From positions 2,728,001 to 2,792,000 of the forward strand of contig NZ_CP054706.1 in the NCBI RefSeq assembly GCF_016495865.1: a DNA stretch of 64,000 nt. The letters run 5' to 3'. The notes below the pieces were generated by a model. That model did no database searches and was not told where the DNA came from. It worked only from the letters and a program-made list of their open reading frames with translations. This DNA is from Salicibibacter cibi. Its GTDB lineage: Bacteria; Bacillota; Bacilli; Bacillales; Marinococcaceae. A program made the translations under genes and the position numbers. Positions 62,921 through 64,000 of the stretch are shown piece after piece. Position 1 is the first letter of the stretch. Each line of letters begins with the position of its first letter.

Positions 62921-63039
62921 AATCATCACTCTTTCAAATAAAAATAAATTCCTTCAATTTTAGCGTATTTGCCGGAAAAGTCAATGAACAAACACAGAAA
63001 AAACCCGATGTTTCTACACCGAGCCCTTGTAAACGATCA

Positions 63040-63510
63040 TTATTGCTTCCTTCTAATACCCATAGGTTGATTAGCCGCGTCGGGCCAATCATCTCTTTCA
63101 AGAAGAGGTAACTTGCCAACCGCTTCGTTTACTTTTTTTGGAAAAGGGGCGGGTCGGCCTAATTCATGCTCCATTCCCATGGTCATTTGTTCACTCGTGG
63201 CGATCGTATCGTCTTGATCATTTTTCATGACAAACCAGAGATGCATGCGTTTGGCATCTACATCGAGTAGCTGCACAAAGACACTCAGCTTTTGACCTTC
63301 GTATGCCTCTGCTAAATACTTGAGTTGCGTCTCCAACGTGAAAATCGTATAGGCTTCTTCGAACCTGCCTTTTTCATCTAGGCCAATGTATTCCATAAGG
63401 GCATCCAAAGCTGTACTAAATACCTGCGCATAGGCTGCATCATTCATATGACCGTTGTAATCAACCCAATCAGAGCGAACTTCACCGTGCCAGACCTCTT
63501 TAGCTGTCAT
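63040..63510 (-). CDS. Hotdog-fold thioesterase (betainyl-CoA thioesterase-like)
   Basis: A 156-residue acyl-CoA thioesterase. The catalytic Asp region is RSDWVDYNGHMNDAAYAQVF, typical of the 4-hydroxybenzoyl-CoA thioesterase group; FTLETQLKYLAEAYEGQ follows. The start overlaps the end of the carnitine-dehydrogenase-like gene by 11 bp. In carnitine degradation a similar CdhB enzyme hydrolyses betainyl-CoA to glycine betaine, and the gene pairing here supports that role, by inference. Confidence 0.85.
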   Translation of the reverse strand: MTAKEVWHGEVRSDWVDYNGHMNDAAYAQVFSTALDALMEYIGLDEKGRFEEAYTIFTLETQLKYLAEAYEGQKLSVFVQLLDVDAKRMHLWFVMKNDQDDTIATSEQMTMGMEHELGRPAPFPKKVNEAVGKLPLLERDDWPDAANQPMGIRRKQ

Positions 63511-64000
63511 GGGGCGTCATCCTTTCCGAAGGCCAGAACCCTTCTTCTTCCAACAATTGCATCAGTTTAATGAGAAAACGATCACGTCGCTGTTCCATTT
63601 CTTGCACACTTTTGCCATCGCTTTGATCACTCGTACCTTCAATCACTTTCCGACTTAGTTCTTCCGTTAACTCAGGAGCCACAAGCCGGGTCCACGGGAG
63701 TTTGAGCGCGGGACCGAACTGTTCCAACATGTGCGCCATTCCTTTTTCCCCGCCGGCGAGATGAAGCGTCAAAAACGGGCCCATAAGCGCCCAGCGAAGA
63801 CCCGGACCATAAACAATCGCTTTATCCACTTCTTCTGTCGTTGCTACACCGTCATTGACGATATGAAGACTTTCCCGCCAAAGGGCTTCCATTAATCGAT
63901 CACCGATATGACCGTCAATTTCCCCAGACATGACGAGCGGTTTCATATTTAATTCATCGTAAAACCCATATGCCTTTTCTAAAATCAAGCGCTCCGTCTC
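63500..64000 (-). CDS. L-carnitine 3-dehydrogenase-like protein, C-terminal part (cut by window edge)
   Basis: The frame is open to the right edge, so the N-terminal NAD-binding domain is outside the window. The visible ~166 residues form the helical C-terminal domain of the 3-hydroxyacyl-CoA dehydrogenase superfamily: GEIDGHIGDRLMEALWRE, VDKAIVYGPGLRWALMGP and FLTLHLAGGEKGMAHM, the last two typical of carnitine dehydrogenases. It oxidises carnitine to 3-dehydrocarnitine in the CdhA pathway. It overlaps the thioesterase gene. Confidence 0.85.
   Translation of the reverse strand, partial: ETERLILEKAYGFYDELNMKPLVMSGEIDGHIGDRLMEALWRESLHIVNDGVATTEEVDKAIVYGPGLRWALMGPFLTLHLAGGEKGMAHMLEQFGPALKLPWTRLVAPELTEELSRKVIEGTSDQSDGKSVQEMEQRRDRFLIKLMQLLEEEGFWPSERMTPHDS

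Noticed and set aside
1..64000. tRNA, rRNA, T-box or riboswitch
   Set aside because: No cloverleaf, rRNA segment, T-box sequence or known riboswitch core was recognised by eye. A covariance search would be decisive.

Overview
The window looks like chromosomal DNA of a low-to-mid GC Gram-positive of the Bacillaceae. The evidence is strong AGGAGG-type ribosome binding sites, the arginine operon order argC-argJ-argB-argD-carA-carB-argF, a FapR-like operator before fabH-fabF, and typical Bacillaceae families (DegV, IDEAL domain, DUF3923, YitT, CtaG/Sco, Dcd, an lmo0937-type miniprotein). Very acidic exported lipoproteins and osmolyte-type metabolism (carnitine dehydrogenase) suggest a halophilic or haloalkaliphilic lifestyle, for example a Salicibibacter-like organism. 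The genus is a guess. No tRNA, rRNA, riboswitch or CRISPR array was seen.

Layout. 0-4.4 kb: cytochrome b5-like lipoprotein, a two-gene retropepsin-like unit, a broken IS630 element and an IS4-family element probably inserted within it. 4.4-9.1 kb: AraC/GyrI regulator, padR-DUF2306 pair, GntR-ABC-permease operon with a well defined promoter/operator. 9.2-12.8 kb: three glycosyltransferases, the last ending on a MITE fragment. 12.8-18 kb: DegV, M15 peptidase, fabH-fabF, Gly/Tyr-rich protein and a 54-aa membrane protein. 18-28 kb: arginine operon, with argJ carrying a one-base frameshift. 28-34 kb: PrpF-family isomerase and CitMHS transporter next to a CitA/CitB-type two-component system. 33.7-42 kb: Uma2, sco-ctaG, GNAT, YeeE/YedE sulfur transporter, BsuPI, YitT, rhodanese, AI-2E transporter. 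42-49.4 kb: TAXI-TRAP transporter, RpiR regulator, class-III aminotransferase and a glutamate-2,3-aminomutase-like radical SAM enzyme. 49.4-53 kb: accC-accB-oxidoreductase-FAH operon. 53-57 kb: pterin dehydratase, DUF948 protein, dcd, allantoinase-like amidohydrolase, nitroreductase. 57-64 kb: small membrane proteins, MITEs, a TnpB remnant, aminotransferase, and a carnitine dehydrogenase/thioesterase pair running off the right edge.

The most striking non-coding feature is a layered set of repeats: (i) a 247-bp MITE in four copies of identical length, with ~25-bp inverted ends and 8-bp target duplications; (ii) a ~285-bp MITE in three copies, one truncated; (iii) a short hairpin repeat in six copies, one split by MITE (i); (iv) two tandem arrays with exactly 52-bp periods and one with a 21-bp period. 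MITEs (i) and (ii) share an internal core despite different ends.
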